Notes: generated from the sequence alone by a model not told the origin. Numbered from the stretch's first letter, positions 37,242-46,697 are shown. The stretch: 64,000 nt of DNA from Geomonas subterranea (GCF_019063845.1 NZ_CP077683.1:2666001-2730000), one strand, 5' to 3'. Numbers and translations are program-made.

Positions 37242-38363
37242 GTGGATACACATTTCGCTCCCGCCGAACGCGCCACCGACGATCAACTCAAAGAAGAAAT
37301 AGGGAAGGTTGCCACCAACCCGATCATCCACGAACTGCTGCACTCAATCGGCGGACTGATAGCGGTACTGGACGAGCACCGCCAGGTTGTCGGGCTGAAC
37401 GACTCTTTCCTCGAAACCCTGGGGGTCGAGGACCCTTCGGCGGTTTTGGGGCTCCGCCTTGGCGAAGCGCTCGGATGCATCCACAGCCATGACGAGCCCA
37501 GCGGCTGCGGGACCACGCGCTACTGCAGCACCTGCGGCGCCGTCATCGCGATGGTCGCCGCGCTCGAAGGCGAGGAACCGGTGGAAAAGCTGTGCTCGCT
37601 GAGCACCTACAAGGGCGAGACAGCCGTCGACTACGCGATCATGGTCCGGGCCACCATCCTAAAGCTGGAGGGGCAGAAGTTCATCCTGCTCTTCCTGCAT
37701 GATGTCACCCTCGAGCATCTGCGCGCGGCCCTGGAGAGAACCTTCTTCCACGACATGGGAAACATGTTCACGGGCCTTTTAGGAGCGAGCCAGTTCCTGG
37801 TCAGGGAAAACCAGTCGGAAATGGCACTCATGATCCACCGGGCCGCACTGAGGCTGCACAAGGAACTGGAGATCCAGCGCTGTCTCTTCAAAAGCAATTT
37901 CCTGGAGTACCGTCCGTCTCGCGACGACACGACCGCGGCAGAACTTCTGGCCGAACTGAATGGCATCTTCTCCAAACACGACGCCACCAACGATAAGTCG
38001 TTGCTGCTTCCCGACTCGCTTCCTTTGCTCTCGGTCAAGACCGACAAGTCACTGGCACTGCGGGTGATGGCAAACATGGTCCTGAACGCACTGGAGGCAA
38101 CGGAGGAGCATGGCGAGGTGAAGGTCTGGTTCGAGCAGGAGCAGGACGCCCTGGATTTTTACGTCTGGAATGAAAAGGCCATTCCCGACGATGTGCAGTG
38201 CCGGATCTTTCAGCGCAGCTTCAGCACCAAGGAGGGATCCGGGCGCGGCGTGGGAACGTTTTCGATGCAACTGATCGGCGAGAAAATACTGGGAGGAAAG
38301 ATCAGCTTCTCCTCCTCCACGCAGCAGGGAACCCTCTTCAAGTTCCGGTTGCCGGCCCACTGA
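37242..38363 (+). CDS. PAS-domain sensor histidine kinase with a cysteine cluster
   Basis: A GTG start at 37242 with TTGGAGG 5 bases upstream gives 373 residues and no membrane helix, so it should be cytoplasmic. Residues of about 30-155 form a PAS-like domain containing C79-x9-C89-x5-C95-x2-C98, which probably binds metal or a cluster. The phosphoacceptor-type H170 lies in FFHDMGNMF, followed by an ATPase domain with the N box NMVLNALEAT and G box GRGVGTFSMQLIGEKILGG. There is no adjacent response regulator. Redox or metal sensing is inferred from the cysteines. Confidence 0.85.
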   Translation: MDTHFAPAERATDDQLKEEIGKVATNPIIHELLHSIGGLIAVLDEHRQVVGLNDSFLETLGVEDPSAVLGLRLGEALGCIHSHDEPSGCGTTRYCSTCGAVIAMVAALEGEEPVEKLCSLSTYKGETAVDYAIMVRATILKLEGQKFILLFLHDVTLEHLRAALERTFFHDMGNMFTGLLGASQFLVRENQSEMALMIHRAALRLHKELEIQRCLFKSNFLEYRPSRDDTTAAELLAELNGIFSKHDATNDKSLLLPDSLPLLSVKTDKSLALRVMANMVLNALEATEEHGEVKVWFEQEQDALDFYVWNEKAIPDDVQCRIFQRSFSTKEGSGRGVGTFSMQLIGEKILGGKISFSSSTQQGTLFKFRLPAH

Positions 38364-38525
38364 CCCACTCCCGTTCCGGAAACCCAGGGGCAAAAACGCC
38401 TCCCTATCCCGAAGGCGCCCTTACCTTCCCCGACTGACACCCGCCTCGCTACTCCTGATAGCAATGCTGTGATCGGGTGCTATAGTCATAGCTGTGATCA
38501 TTTCGCTGTGAGAAAGGAGACAGGT

Positions 38526-39080
38526 ATGAGTCAGTATCAGATAGCAGTCATAGTCGGGAGCCTGCGGCGCGACTCGATCAACCGCAAGCTGGCCAACGCA
38601 TTGATCAAGCTGGGGCCTGCGGGTTTCTCTTTCAAGCTCCTGGAGATAGGGGACCTGCCGCTGTACAACCAGGACGAAGATGACAACCAGTCGCAGTCCG
38701 TCGTGCGGCTGAAAAGTGAGGTCAAGGCGGCAACGGGACTCATCTTCGTCACGCCCGAGTACAACCGTTCAATGCCCGGGGTGCTGAAGAACGCCCTGGA
38801 CAACGCCTCGCGCCCCTACGGCACCAGCGCCTGGAACGGTAAGCCTGCGGGCATACTCGGGGCTTCCATCGGCCAGATCGGCACAGCTCTCGCGCAGCAG
38901 CACCTGCGCAACACGCTCGCCTACCTCGATGTGCCGACCATGGGTCAGCCCGAGGTGTTCATCCAGGTCAGGGAAGGTTTCTTCGACGCGGCGGGCGACA
39001 TCACCAACCCGGACACGGTGAAATTCCTGCAGGGATGGATGGACCGGTACGTCCAGTGGGTGAAACGGCACGCCGAATGA
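38526..39080 (+). CDS. NADPH-dependent FMN reductase (ChrR/azoreductase-like)
   Basis: A 184-residue flavodoxin-fold oxidoreductase. IVGSLRRDSINRKLA is the FMN-phosphate loop, and FVTPEYNRSMPGVLKNALD is the family signature around the flavin. Such enzymes reduce quinones, chromate, azo dyes or free flavin with NAD(P)H. AAAGGAG lies 7 bases before the ATG. It is a monocistronic unit closed by a strong terminator. Confidence 0.92.
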   Translation: MSQYQIAVIVGSLRRDSINRKLANALIKLGPAGFSFKLLEIGDLPLYNQDEDDNQSQSVVRLKSEVKAATGLIFVTPEYNRSMPGVLKNALDNASRPYGTSAWNGKPAGILGASIGQIGTALAQQHLRNTLAYLDVPTMGQPEVFIQVREGFFDAAGDITNPDTVKFLQGWMDRYVQWVKRHAE

Positions 39081-39094
39081 CGCCATCTGCATGA

Positions 39095-39137
39095 AAAACG
39101 AAAGCCCCCCGGCTACCGCCGGTGGGCTTTCGTTTTG
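39095..39137. terminator. Bidirectional terminator
   Basis: AAAACGAAAGCCC pairs with GGGCTTTCGTTTT, extended by CCGGC/GCCGG across one mismatch. It has A and T runs on both sides, so it can stop the FMN reductase transcript and the convergent NlpC/P60 gene. Confidence 0.85.
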
Positions 39138-39237
39138 GTTCATCAGGGCATTCCGGGAAAATATCCCAAAAGACTATCCCCCTCCCTGGACGGGAGGGGG
39201 GACCTCTACAGAAACTTTCTTCTGGGAGCCGCCTCCT

Positions 39238-39984
39238 TTAAATGATCCGCTTCGCCCCCAGGTACCGGGGCCGGTAGTAGTCGCTGTTCATGTCGGAGAT
39301 GGTCACCTCCCCTTTGCCGGAGGAGGCATGGATCATCTTGCCGTCGCCAAGGTAGATCCCGACGTGCGAGGGATAGGTCGCGTAGGTCTGGAAGAAAACC
39401 AGGTCCCCCTTGCGCAGTTCCCCCGGGGGAACGTCGCTGCCGACGTTGATCTGCTCGCGGGCCGTTCTCGGCAGGTCGATCTGGTTGGCGTGGAAAACCT
39501 GCTGCACGAAGCTCGAACAGTCGATGCCGTCAGCCCCCTCTCCGCCGAACCGATAAGGGGTGCCAAGGTAGCGGGCAGCAGTTTCCTCAATGTGCTCAAT
39601 GCCTGCGGCCTCAGCGCCGTTCATGGAGCGCAGATGCCCAGGGACCGGTTCGCCCTCCGCCTCCACCGTCTCCAGCTCAGCGGTCCCGCGGTAGGCGGTG
39701 GGAAGGCCGGGACCGTACGCGAAGGCGCCCGGTCCCGCCTGCGACGCCTGCATCGACGCCGCGGCCGGTCCGGAGTCTGAAACGGCCAGGGCCAGGGTGC
39801 TTTGCATCATACGGATGCGGAGCAGATCGGCCGCGACCTGGGGGGAAACAGGCTCGTGGCCCGCAGCGCCGGTGACGGAGTGCAGCAGGGCCTCGAACCC
39901 CGAAGTGGCGGGGGTAATCTTCTTTTCCACGGCGTCGCGCGACGGCGCGAATGCGGATGTCGCCTGCAAGGGATTAATGGTCAT
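39238..39984 (-). CDS. NlpC/P60-family cysteine peptidase
   Basis: A 248-residue protein. The C-terminal 115 residues are an NlpC/P60 domain with catalytic C156 in DGIDCSSFV, H207 in PSHVGIYLG and H219 in MIHASSGKG. The family cuts peptidoglycan stem peptides. There is no signal peptide: the N-terminus (MTINPLQATSAFAPSRDAVE) looks more like that of flagellar rod/hook-associated hydrolases, so export by another route such as the flagellar system is possible. The 247-bp spacer upstream holds nothing that I can name. Confidence 0.88.
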   Translation of the reverse strand: MTINPLQATSAFAPSRDAVEKKITPATSGFEALLHSVTGAAGHEPVSPQVAADLLRIRMMQSTLALAVSDSGPAAASMQASQAGPGAFAYGPGLPTAYRGTAELETVEAEGEPVPGHLRSMNGAEAAGIEHIEETAARYLGTPYRFGGEGADGIDCSSFVQQVFHANQIDLPRTAREQINVGSDVPPGELRKGDLVFFQTYATYPSHVGIYLGDGKMIHASSGKGEVTISDMNSDYYRPRYLGAKRII

Positions 39985-40231
39985 CTTGAAACACCCGATC
40001 CGGGGTCAAGCCCCGTACCTTAAGGCGCCGCGGCGGGCGCAATTTTGACGCGAGTCAACGCTTCGTCACTGTTTTCCAGACTGGAACACATGCGAGGCCC
40101 CGTTTTCCGCAGCTGATGCGACAGGAATGGGAGCGAGTGAGGTCTTACTTGCAATTTGGCAGCCAAGAAGAAGGGGGGAAAGGCTCGAGGAGAGATGGTG
40201 CGGATACTTGGCTGATGAGGGGCGTACAGGC

Positions 40232-40438
40232 TCAGTCGCCGAAGGCTTCGCTGTCGTAGATCTCAGCGGACTCCCGCGAGGTTTTCACCACCGTGCCGCG
40301 GTAAAGGATGTACTGCCTCTGACAGGCGCAGGAATACGACAGCCTTACGCTCCAGTGGGCTTGCACGTAACCTGGGTAATCGTTACGCAAGCCGCACTCA
40401 CAGGTAAACCCGTTATCGTCGTGCTCTATATTCGCCAT
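40232..40438 (-). CDS. Small cysteine-containing hypothetical protein
   Basis: A 68-residue protein with CECG near residue 13 and CAC near residue 38, a possible four-ligand zinc site, and a C-terminal acidic tail. GGGGGA lies 6 bases before the ATG. I do not recognise a named family. Its function is unknown. Confidence 0.6.
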   Translation of the reverse strand: MANIEHDDNGFTCECGLRNDYPGYVQAHWSVRLSYSCACQRQYILYRGTVVKTSRESAEIYDSEAFGD

Positions 40439-40782
40439 GAAGTCCCCCTGCCCTGCAACAACAATATAATGAAGATTCCAGCTGCACGTTCAGTTCGCAG
40501 GCTTTTTCTTGTTATATCAAGCATTTTAACATGAAGAGCGGGCCGTCGGCCCCATTAAAATAGTGGCCCGATTTTTCTGTATACGATTCTATGCAGCTTC
40601 ACATGAAAGTCAACTTGGCCACTGGATCAATTGTGAGAGGCCTGTACCGTGACTGGGCGTGCTCGGTGCGGACGGCCAAAGTAAATCAAATGCCAGTTGC
40701 TTTCTTACCCGGCAATAGTGTAATGTATTCAACGCCATAGGCAACATAGCGCTCAACCACCCCGGCGCCCGCCATACAGATC

Positions 40783-40862
40783 GATACACGATAATACTAA
40801 ACCACCCGCGAGGGTGGGACGGAAAGCCCATTGGGTCTCACGAAGACAGCCGGGATGCCGAA
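40783..40862 (+). ncRNA. GEMM-I (cyclic dinucleotide) riboswitch
   Basis: Key elements are all present in order: TAAACC, then a 6-bp stem CCACCC/GGGTGG capped by the GNRA tetraloop GCGA (40802-40817), then the tetraloop receptor GGGACGGAAAGCC, and the 3' element GACAGCCGGGATGCCG. This is the c-di-GMP-I/GEMM-I fold. The bases before AAACC read TACT where c-di-GMP binders usually have GGGC, so the position that selects between c-di-GMP and cGAMP appears to be A. In Geobacter many GEMM-I members respond to cGAMP; that preference here is inference. It lies 63 bp before the start of the coiled-coil gene. Confidence 0.85.
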
Positions 40863-40924
40863 ATATCATATTAGGCAACGCGGCTCTTTTGCACGGTAAC
40901 CGAACCACGGATACTGGAGGTCTC

Positions 40925-43108
40925 ATGCTGGCACTCGATAACACCATCGGCTGTATGGAAGTATCCGAATCCGAAGTCCTCGATCTCTACCGCTCCGCCC
41001 CGATCACCCGCACCTACGAAAAACGCTCGGAGACCATGGAAGCCTACATCTGCGCCATCAAGAAAAAGGCGCCGGTGAAGGTGTACCTCGCCCTGGTGGT
41101 AAACGACCACCGGATCTACGTCTACTCAAGCCCCGGCAAGGGGAAGAATGAGCAGGAGTACCCCGAGGAGATCGCCAAGGCCCTCGATTGCGCCAAGGCC
41201 ATGGGTTTTTCCCCGGAACGGATCGATCTCAGCTACAGCCCCGCCATGCGCGAGGTGGTGGTGCGCAACACCAAAGTCCTGCGCCTGGCGGGGTCGAAGG
41301 GGAGCGGCGGCCTCAAGCACGGCCTGGCCGGCGCGCCGATCCTCCCCATCGTCAAAAAGAGCCCCGTCGACATTCCTGAACCGGTTACAGCCCCCCCTGC
41401 CCCAACAACCACCCCGTCTTCGGCACCCGCCGCTCCGCTCCGGGCCCCAGCGGCGCAGAAGGACGGCGGCGACGCAGTCATCGCGCTGGCCCAATTGCAC
41501 CAGGAGCAGCGGGCCCTGGTGGCCGAGCGGGACGCCCTCTCGCAACAGTTGCGACATCTCTCGGCTCAGCACCAGGAAGCGGCAAGCCAGCTCACCGCGG
41601 CGCGGCAGCGCGCGGAGGAACTGGCCGGGGACAGGGACCAGCTGCGCTCTCACCAACGCCGGTCCGAGGAATTGTTGGCGGCAAAGGACACGTCGATCGC
41701 GGAGTTGCAGAAGCAGAGCGCCGACCTGCGCCTGGAGCTGGAGACCCTGGCGGGCCGGCATGCGGAACTGTCGCGCGAGCAGGAAGCCATGGTGGAAAAC
41801 CTGGCCCGTGCCCGGCAGGACATCGCGCGGCTGACCGCTGAACGCGACGCGGCAATAGAAGGCGCGGGGGCCGCAACAAAGCAGCACCGGGAAGCGGCCG
41901 GCCTCCTCGAAGAGGCCCGCAAGGAAGCAGGGAGGACGGCAGAGGCCGCCACCCAGGGCTCCCGGCGAATAGAGGTACTGGAAGAAGCGGCGCAAAGCCT
42001 TGAAAAGGAGCTGGCTTCCCTGCGACAGGAACTGGCGGGGGTGACTTCCGATCGTGATGCGGCGCTGCAACGGCTGGCCGCACAGGAGGAAAAGGGGAGC
42101 GCCGGGACCGATCTGGACCGGCTGCGCCAGGAACTGGAGCGTGTCTGCGCCGAGAGAGACGCCGCGGTCGCGCGACTGAACGCCGCCGAAGAGCGGCAGC
42201 CCACGGAAGCCGAAGTCGAGCAGGCAGGGTCGCGCGAGGAGCTGGAGCGTCTGAAAAGTGAAAGGGACGACGCCCTGGCGCGGGCCGCGGCGCTTGAAGA
42301 AGAGCTGGAGGCGGTTCGCAGCGAGGGCTCTCGTCGCGAGGCGGACCGCATCCTTGTGCAACAAGAAAAGCCAGAGGCACCGGAGGAGACGACATCGGCG
42401 GCGGCCTTGTACGGGAGCGTGGGGGAGACCGCCGGGCCCGACGAGGAACCCTGCACTGGCCGGATCCTGCCGGGACTTCAGGATTCCGTATCGGAGTCAC
42501 TACCCGCCTTCACCGAAAGCATGCTGCCTCCCTTCGATGAACTACAGGTTCCGCCTCAGATCGGATATCCCCTGGATGCCGCCGACGCCACGCCCCCTCC
42601 GGCACCGGCCAAAACCGGCGGAGATTTCTTCTTCGGCGGGCAGGACACGGCCTTTCTCCCCCTGGGGGACCTGCAGGACAGCTTCTTCTCCGCCGCCGGC
42701 GAGGGCGAACCGGTTCGCTTCCTGCTGGAAACCAGCCTGAACGCCATCGACTGCCCCACAGCCGATGACGTCCTCGAACTGCACCATTCCATCAACAACG
42801 CGTACCTCTCCCCCGAGGGAACGGGAGGGCAGGAAAGCTGCCTGGGGTACGTCTGCTGTCTGCGAAAAGGTGAATCGAAAGAGGTTTTCGCCGCCATCTA
42901 CGGCACCACTAGCCACAAGACCCGGGTCTATCTCCCTGAGACCCAGCCGCAGGACGACGAATCCTACGCCAGGACGGTGCGTGGTGCCATAAGCTTCGCT
43001 GAGGAAGTGGGACTGATGATGGAGCGGGTCCCGCTCGAGGCAACCGGCCAGAAACGGCAGGATAGCCTCAAGCGGTGCCCCGCATTGAGGATGGCCGAAG
43101 CCAAATGA
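40925..43108 (+). CDS. Coiled-coil protein with related N- and C-terminal domains, riboswitch-controlled
   Basis: The ATG at 40925 follows TGGAGG and gives 727 residues. There is no signal peptide or membrane helix. Residues of about 12-125 form an alpha/beta domain (VLDLYRS..., AYICAIKKKAPVKVYLALVV, YPEEIAKALDCAKAMGF, VVRNTKVLRLA). Residues of about 610-727 repeat the same plan (VLELHHS..., SCLGYVCCLRKGESKEVFAAIY, YARTVRGAISFAEEVGL, LKRCPALRMA). A proline/alanine linker leads to a long coiled coil (about 185-500) of EL/ER heptads. No family is recognised. The GEMM-I riboswitch in its leader ties expression to a cyclic dinucleotide, so a role in surface, pilus or cytochrome behaviour is possible. 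Confidence 0.75.
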   Translation: MLALDNTIGCMEVSESEVLDLYRSAPITRTYEKRSETMEAYICAIKKKAPVKVYLALVVNDHRIYVYSSPGKGKNEQEYPEEIAKALDCAKAMGFSPERIDLSYSPAMREVVVRNTKVLRLAGSKGSGGLKHGLAGAPILPIVKKSPVDIPEPVTAPPAPTTTPSSAPAAPLRAPAAQKDGGDAVIALAQLHQEQRALVAERDALSQQLRHLSAQHQEAASQLTAARQRAEELAGDRDQLRSHQRRSEELLAAKDTSIAELQKQSADLRLELETLAGRHAELSREQEAMVENLARARQDIARLTAERDAAIEGAGAATKQHREAAGLLEEARKEAGRTAEAATQGSRRIEVLEEAAQSLEKELASLRQELAGVTSDRDAALQRLAAQEEKGSAGTDLDRLRQELERVCAERDAAVARLNAAEERQPTEAEVEQAGSREELERLKSERDDALARAAALEEELEAVRSEGSRREADRILVQQEKPEAPEETTSAAALYGSVGETAGPDEEPCTGRILPGLQDSVSESLPAFTESMLPPFDELQVPPQIGYPLDAADATPPPAPAKTGGDFFFGGQDTAFLPLGDLQDSFFSAAGEGEPVRFLLETSLNAIDCPTADDVLELHHSINNAYLSPEGTGGQESCLGYVCCLRKGESKEVFAAIYGTTSHKTRVYLPETQPQDDESYARTVRGAISFAEEVGLMMERVPLEATGQKRQDSLKRCPALRMAEAK

Positions 43109-43114
43109 CAGGAG

Positions 43115-43330
43115 TCAAGCCTGCTGTTTTCTCTTGAAAAGGAAGTCGCTCCACCGCTCCCCCGCCCTGGTGAGAGGCTGCTGCGACTTGCGTATCGGGT
43201 CACGCCCGATATGTACCCACCCGGACGATCTCCGAAAGGCCACGATCTTGTTCTCCCGGATCAGGTAGTCCAGCATATATGAAGGGACCATCTTCTCGTC
43301 CCCGTTGTGAAAAATCACCGTGATGCCCAT
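43115..43330 (-). CDS. GSU3473-like small protein
   Basis: The ATG at 43330 (GGAG 6 bases upstream) gives 71 residues: MGITVIFHNGDEKMVPSYML, then DYLIRENKIVAFRRSSGWVHIGRDPIR. This pattern (a short strand, MV-x-x-x-LD-x-LI, then FRRS-x-GWV-x-G-x-DPIR) matches a small Geobacter family known as GSU3473-type. Its function is unknown. A GTG 60 bases upstream is a less likely start. It converges with the coiled-coil gene, with a 6-bp gap. Confidence 0.7.
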   Translation of the reverse strand: MGITVIFHNGDEKMVPSYMLDYLIRENKIVAFRRSSGWVHIGRDPIRKSQQPLTRAGERWSDFLFKRKQQA

Positions 43331-43482
43331 GCCGTTCTCCGTTTGGATGTATTCCCTTTGCTGACCTGTAAAGTCGAATTCGACACCCACCTCCCTTCTT
43401 CACAAACCATGCCAGCCACTTAAGCATTCTATCCCACGGGTCCCACCGATTCAAGATCATATTCGGGCAGACGCCCCCCGCA

Positions 43483-43626
43483 CCTGGTCGTTCCCCTGGT
43501 CGTTCCCCTGGTCGTTCCCCTGGTCGTTCCCCTGGTCGTTCCCCTGGTCGTTCCCCTGGTCGTTCCCCTGGTCGTTCCCCTGGTCGTTCCCCTGGTCGTT
43601 CCCCTGGTCGTTCCCCTGGTCGTTCC
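43483..43626. repeat. Twelve perfect copies of a 12-bp tandem repeat
   Basis: The unit is CCTGGTCGTTCC, repeated twelve times without a mismatch. Read on the minus strand it would encode G-E-R-P repeats, but there is no credible gene start, so I treat it as a minisatellite in the 607-bp gap before the decaheme gene. The rest of the gap (43627-43937) holds AT-rich promoter-like sequence near 43755-43795. Confidence 0.92.
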
Positions 43627-43937
43627 CCCCGCTTTATCCCCTTCGCCCCTTCGCCGGCGCATTCCACCCTGTTTGCCCCCCCGACCTGTCGCGCGCCTCC
43701 GGAGCCGTCACCAAAAAACGCCTCGCCCGCCCTTGCTATTTCATGAACAACTGCTAAGTTTCTACATTGTATTTGAAAACTCTAATAATAATCAGGAGGT
43801 GTTCACATGATTGTGACGGACTACGACAGCTCATAAATCCCGCCAGCACCAAATCCCCCTGTAGATCTAAATCCGCTGTGGCTTTCTTTCCGGGTCCAGA
43901 AGCAGCCTTCATGAGAGACCAGAGACAAGGAGGAGTT

Positions 43938-46679
43938 ATGCAAGATAAGCTTTTTAGACGGTTTTCCGCTTTCTTGATTGCATCGACCGCGGCCACCGCT
44001 TTGTTGCTGGGCGGCTGCGAAGGGGACCGCGGTCCCAGGGGCGCACAGGGACCGGCGGGTACCGGCGTCTTCACGAACCTGAGTTCCTCCACTGCCGACC
44101 AGCAGGCAAACATCACCTTCGACCAGCAAAACAGCACGGTGAACAGCGTCACCATCCAGAGCCCGCCGGTGGTTACTTTCACCCTGAAGACCGCCAGCGG
44201 CCAACCGGTGGAAGGGATCGGCAGAAGGAACGCATCGGGGCAGCTGAGCAACCTCGCCTTCTCCATCGCAAAACTCATCCCCGCCAGCAACGGCACCCCG
44301 TCGCACTGGGTCAGCTACATCGTGACTACCGTCCCCACCGACGGCTCTGCCCCGCAGGCCAGCAGGCCGACCAGCGACCGTGAAGGTACCCTGGTGTACC
44401 TGGGCAACGGACAGTACCGCTACACCTTCGCGCGCGACATCAAGTTGGCCCAAAGCCAGGTCAACGCCATGACCTTCAGCGGCAACAACCGCAGAAACGA
44501 CCTGGGCGACCTCACCTACGAGCCGACCCTCACCCATCGCCTGGTGGTCGCGTACGGCGGCAACATCCCCAATACCTCGCCTCAGTTGGTCTACAAGAAT
44601 GCGATCAACATCGTCTACGACTTCATCCCGGCCACCGGTGCAAAGGTTACCTCGTCGACCACGGGTGCGGCCGAGCGCAACATCGTGCTCACCAAGTACT
44701 GCAACGAGTGCCACGGCAACCCGGGCGACCCCGGCGATCTCAACCAGCAGGGTTGGGGCCTTGGTATCACCACCCCGCACGCCGGGCGCGTCGACACCCG
44801 GTACTGCGTGATCTGCCACACCAGCCAGCGCGCCTACGGCAGGGCCATCTCGACCGCCACCGCCGGCGCCTTCTCCGGCAACACCTACGTGACCGCCGAC
44901 GCCGGCGTGACGGATCCCACCACGGGCGAGGCACAGGTTCTGGGCGAGTTCGTCACCATGATCCACAAGATCCACATGGGTGAGAACCTGACGCAGACCG
45001 GTTACAACTACGCCGGGATCCACTTCAACGAGGTGGCTTACCCGGAGAGCGCCGCTCTCTGCCGCAAGTGCCACCGCGCCGACACCGCGCAACAGCAGGC
45101 GGTCACCCCGCAGGGGGACAACTGGCGCACCATGCCCAACCGCAAGGCGTGCGGCAGCTGCCACGACAACATCGACTTCGCGACCGGCACCAACACCACC
45201 GGCCCGGCCCATCCGGTCTACACCAACGACGCGAGCTGCAACGCCTGCCACACCCCGACGGCGATCACCGAATCGCACGCCCAGGCACTGGTGAGCCCGC
45301 TCAACCCCGTGGCTCCCGCGGGGCTGACCAACTTCAACTATGAGCTTTCCAGCGCCACGGTCGACGGCAGCAACAACCTGACCATCAAGTTCCGCATCCT
45401 CGGCAACGGCACCCCGGTCACCCTGGCCACCCCGGCCCCGGGACTCACCACGGCGCTGGCCGGCTTCACCGGCAGCCCGAGCTTCCTGCTCGCCTACGCG
45501 AGGCCGCAGCTCGAGACCGGTACTGCGATTCCGGCGGACTACAACAACCTCGGCAAGGTGGCGGCGCAGCCCGACGCGATCTCCATCGCGACGCTCCTCA
45601 ACACCAACAACTCTGCGATCGGCGCCATCACCGGCCCCGACAGCAACGGCTTCTACACCGCGACCATCAACTCCGCCTCGGCCTTCCCGGCCGGTGCCCA
45701 GATGCGCGCCGTCGCGATGCAAAGCTACTTCACCCAGACCGGCTTCGCCGCCTCCATCGCCGGCCGCCACACCCGCGCCGTCATCGTCCCGGTGACCGGT
45801 GACGCGGTGCGCCGCACCGTGGTCGATCCGGACAAGTGCAGAAACTGCCATGAGTTCTTCGAGGCTCACGGCGGTCAGCGCGTCTACCAGACCCAGGTCT
45901 GCGTCACCTGCCACAACCCGAACCTGACCACCTCGGGGCGCACCATCAGCGACGCAAAGCTTGCCGGCTTCGCCTTCACCCCGATCCAACTCGGCATCCT
46001 GACCACCTGGGACCCGGCCTTCAACAAGGCGACCCCGGGTTACGCGCTCACCTTCCCCGAGTTCTCCAACAACTTCAAGGATCTCATCCACGGCATCCAC
46101 GCCGGCGCGACCCGCACCAACCCGATCCGTGACGTGCGCAACGGCCCGGGCACCGGCATCACCCTGATCGCGGGCGAGGAGATCACCTTCCCGAACATGC
46201 TGGGCAACTGCGACGCCTGCCACATAACCCAGCAGAGCTACACCCCTGACGTGATCGAGGCGCTGCGCCCGAGAGTGCTCCCCTCGACCCAGGTAACCAG
46301 GAGCGCGGCCTCGGTCGCCACCCCGACCACCGCAACCCTCAACGCGGCCCGCACCACCGTCCCCAACCCCGAGGACCTCGTGGTGGCGCCGGTCACCGCC
46401 GCCTGCGTGTCCTGCCACGACACACCGCTCGCCAAGGCCCACATGAACGCCAACGGCGCGCAGCTGGGCGCGGCCCTTGCCGGCCCCTCCTACACCAACA
46501 TGGGCGCCGCCCGCTCGACCCTGCCGTCGGCCACCGAGCAGTGCACCCTGTGCCACGGCCAGGGGCGCATTGCCGACGTCATCACCATGCACGGTCAAAA
46601 CCGCCCGGTGCTGGTGCCAACCAGTCTCACCACGGGGAGCTCCGCGGCCCGGATGGTGAAGCTGCTCCTCAACTGGTGA
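43938..46679 (+). CDS. OmcA/MtrC-family decaheme c-type cytochrome lipoprotein (module 1)
   Basis: The ATG at 43938 with AAGGAGGAG upstream gives 913 residues. The signal peptide ends in lipobox LLGGC, followed by a short collagen-like GPRGAQGPAG stretch. Ten heme sites follow: CNECH, CVICH, CRKCH, CGSCH, CNACH, CRNCH, CVTCH, CDACH, CVSCH and CTLCH, in two groups of five separated by a beta domain (GLTNFNYELSSATV). This is the OmcA/MtrC architecture. The protein should sit on the outer surface and pass electrons to metals or other cytochromes. A terminator follows, before the porin gene. Confidence 0.93.
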   Translation: MQDKLFRRFSAFLIASTAATALLLGGCEGDRGPRGAQGPAGTGVFTNLSSSTADQQANITFDQQNSTVNSVTIQSPPVVTFTLKTASGQPVEGIGRRNASGQLSNLAFSIAKLIPASNGTPSHWVSYIVTTVPTDGSAPQASRPTSDREGTLVYLGNGQYRYTFARDIKLAQSQVNAMTFSGNNRRNDLGDLTYEPTLTHRLVVAYGGNIPNTSPQLVYKNAINIVYDFIPATGAKVTSSTTGAAERNIVLTKYCNECHGNPGDPGDLNQQGWGLGITTPHAGRVDTRYCVICHTSQRAYGRAISTATAGAFSGNTYVTADAGVTDPTTGEAQVLGEFVTMIHKIHMGENLTQTGYNYAGIHFNEVAYPESAALCRKCHRADTAQQQAVTPQGDNWRTMPNRKACGSCHDNIDFATGTNTTGPAHPVYTNDASCNACHTPTAITESHAQALVSPLNPVAPAGLTNFNYELSSATVDGSNNLTIKFRILGNGTPVTLATPAPGLTTALAGFTGSPSFLLAYARPQLETGTAIPADYNNLGKVAAQPDAISIATLLNTNNSAIGAITGPDSNGFYTATINSASAFPAGAQMRAVAMQSYFTQTGFAASIAGRHTRAVIVPVTGDAVRRTVVDPDKCRNCHEFFEAHGGQRVYQTQVCVTCHNPNLTTSGRTISDAKLAGFAFTPIQLGILTTWDPAFNKATPGYALTFPEFSNNFKDLIHGIHAGATRTNPIRDVRNGPGTGITLIAGEEITFPNMLGNCDACHITQQSYTPDVIEALRPRVLPSTQVTRSAASVATPTTATLNAARTTVPNPEDLVVAPVTAACVSCHDTPLAKAHMNANGAQLGAALAGPSYTNMGAARSTLPSATEQCTLCHGQGRIADVITMHGQNRPVLVPTSLTTGSSAARMVKLLLNW

Positions 46680-46697
46680 TGTTCCACTTATGACCCG

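Noticed and set aside
43483-43626. The 12-bp array as a CRISPR
   Set aside because: Units are contiguous and identical with no spacers, so it is a minisatellite.
43200-43667. Minus-strand frame encoding GERP repeats beside the GSU3473-like gene
   Set aside because: It is created by the 12-bp tandem repeat, also open in another frame, and has no ribosome site or domain.
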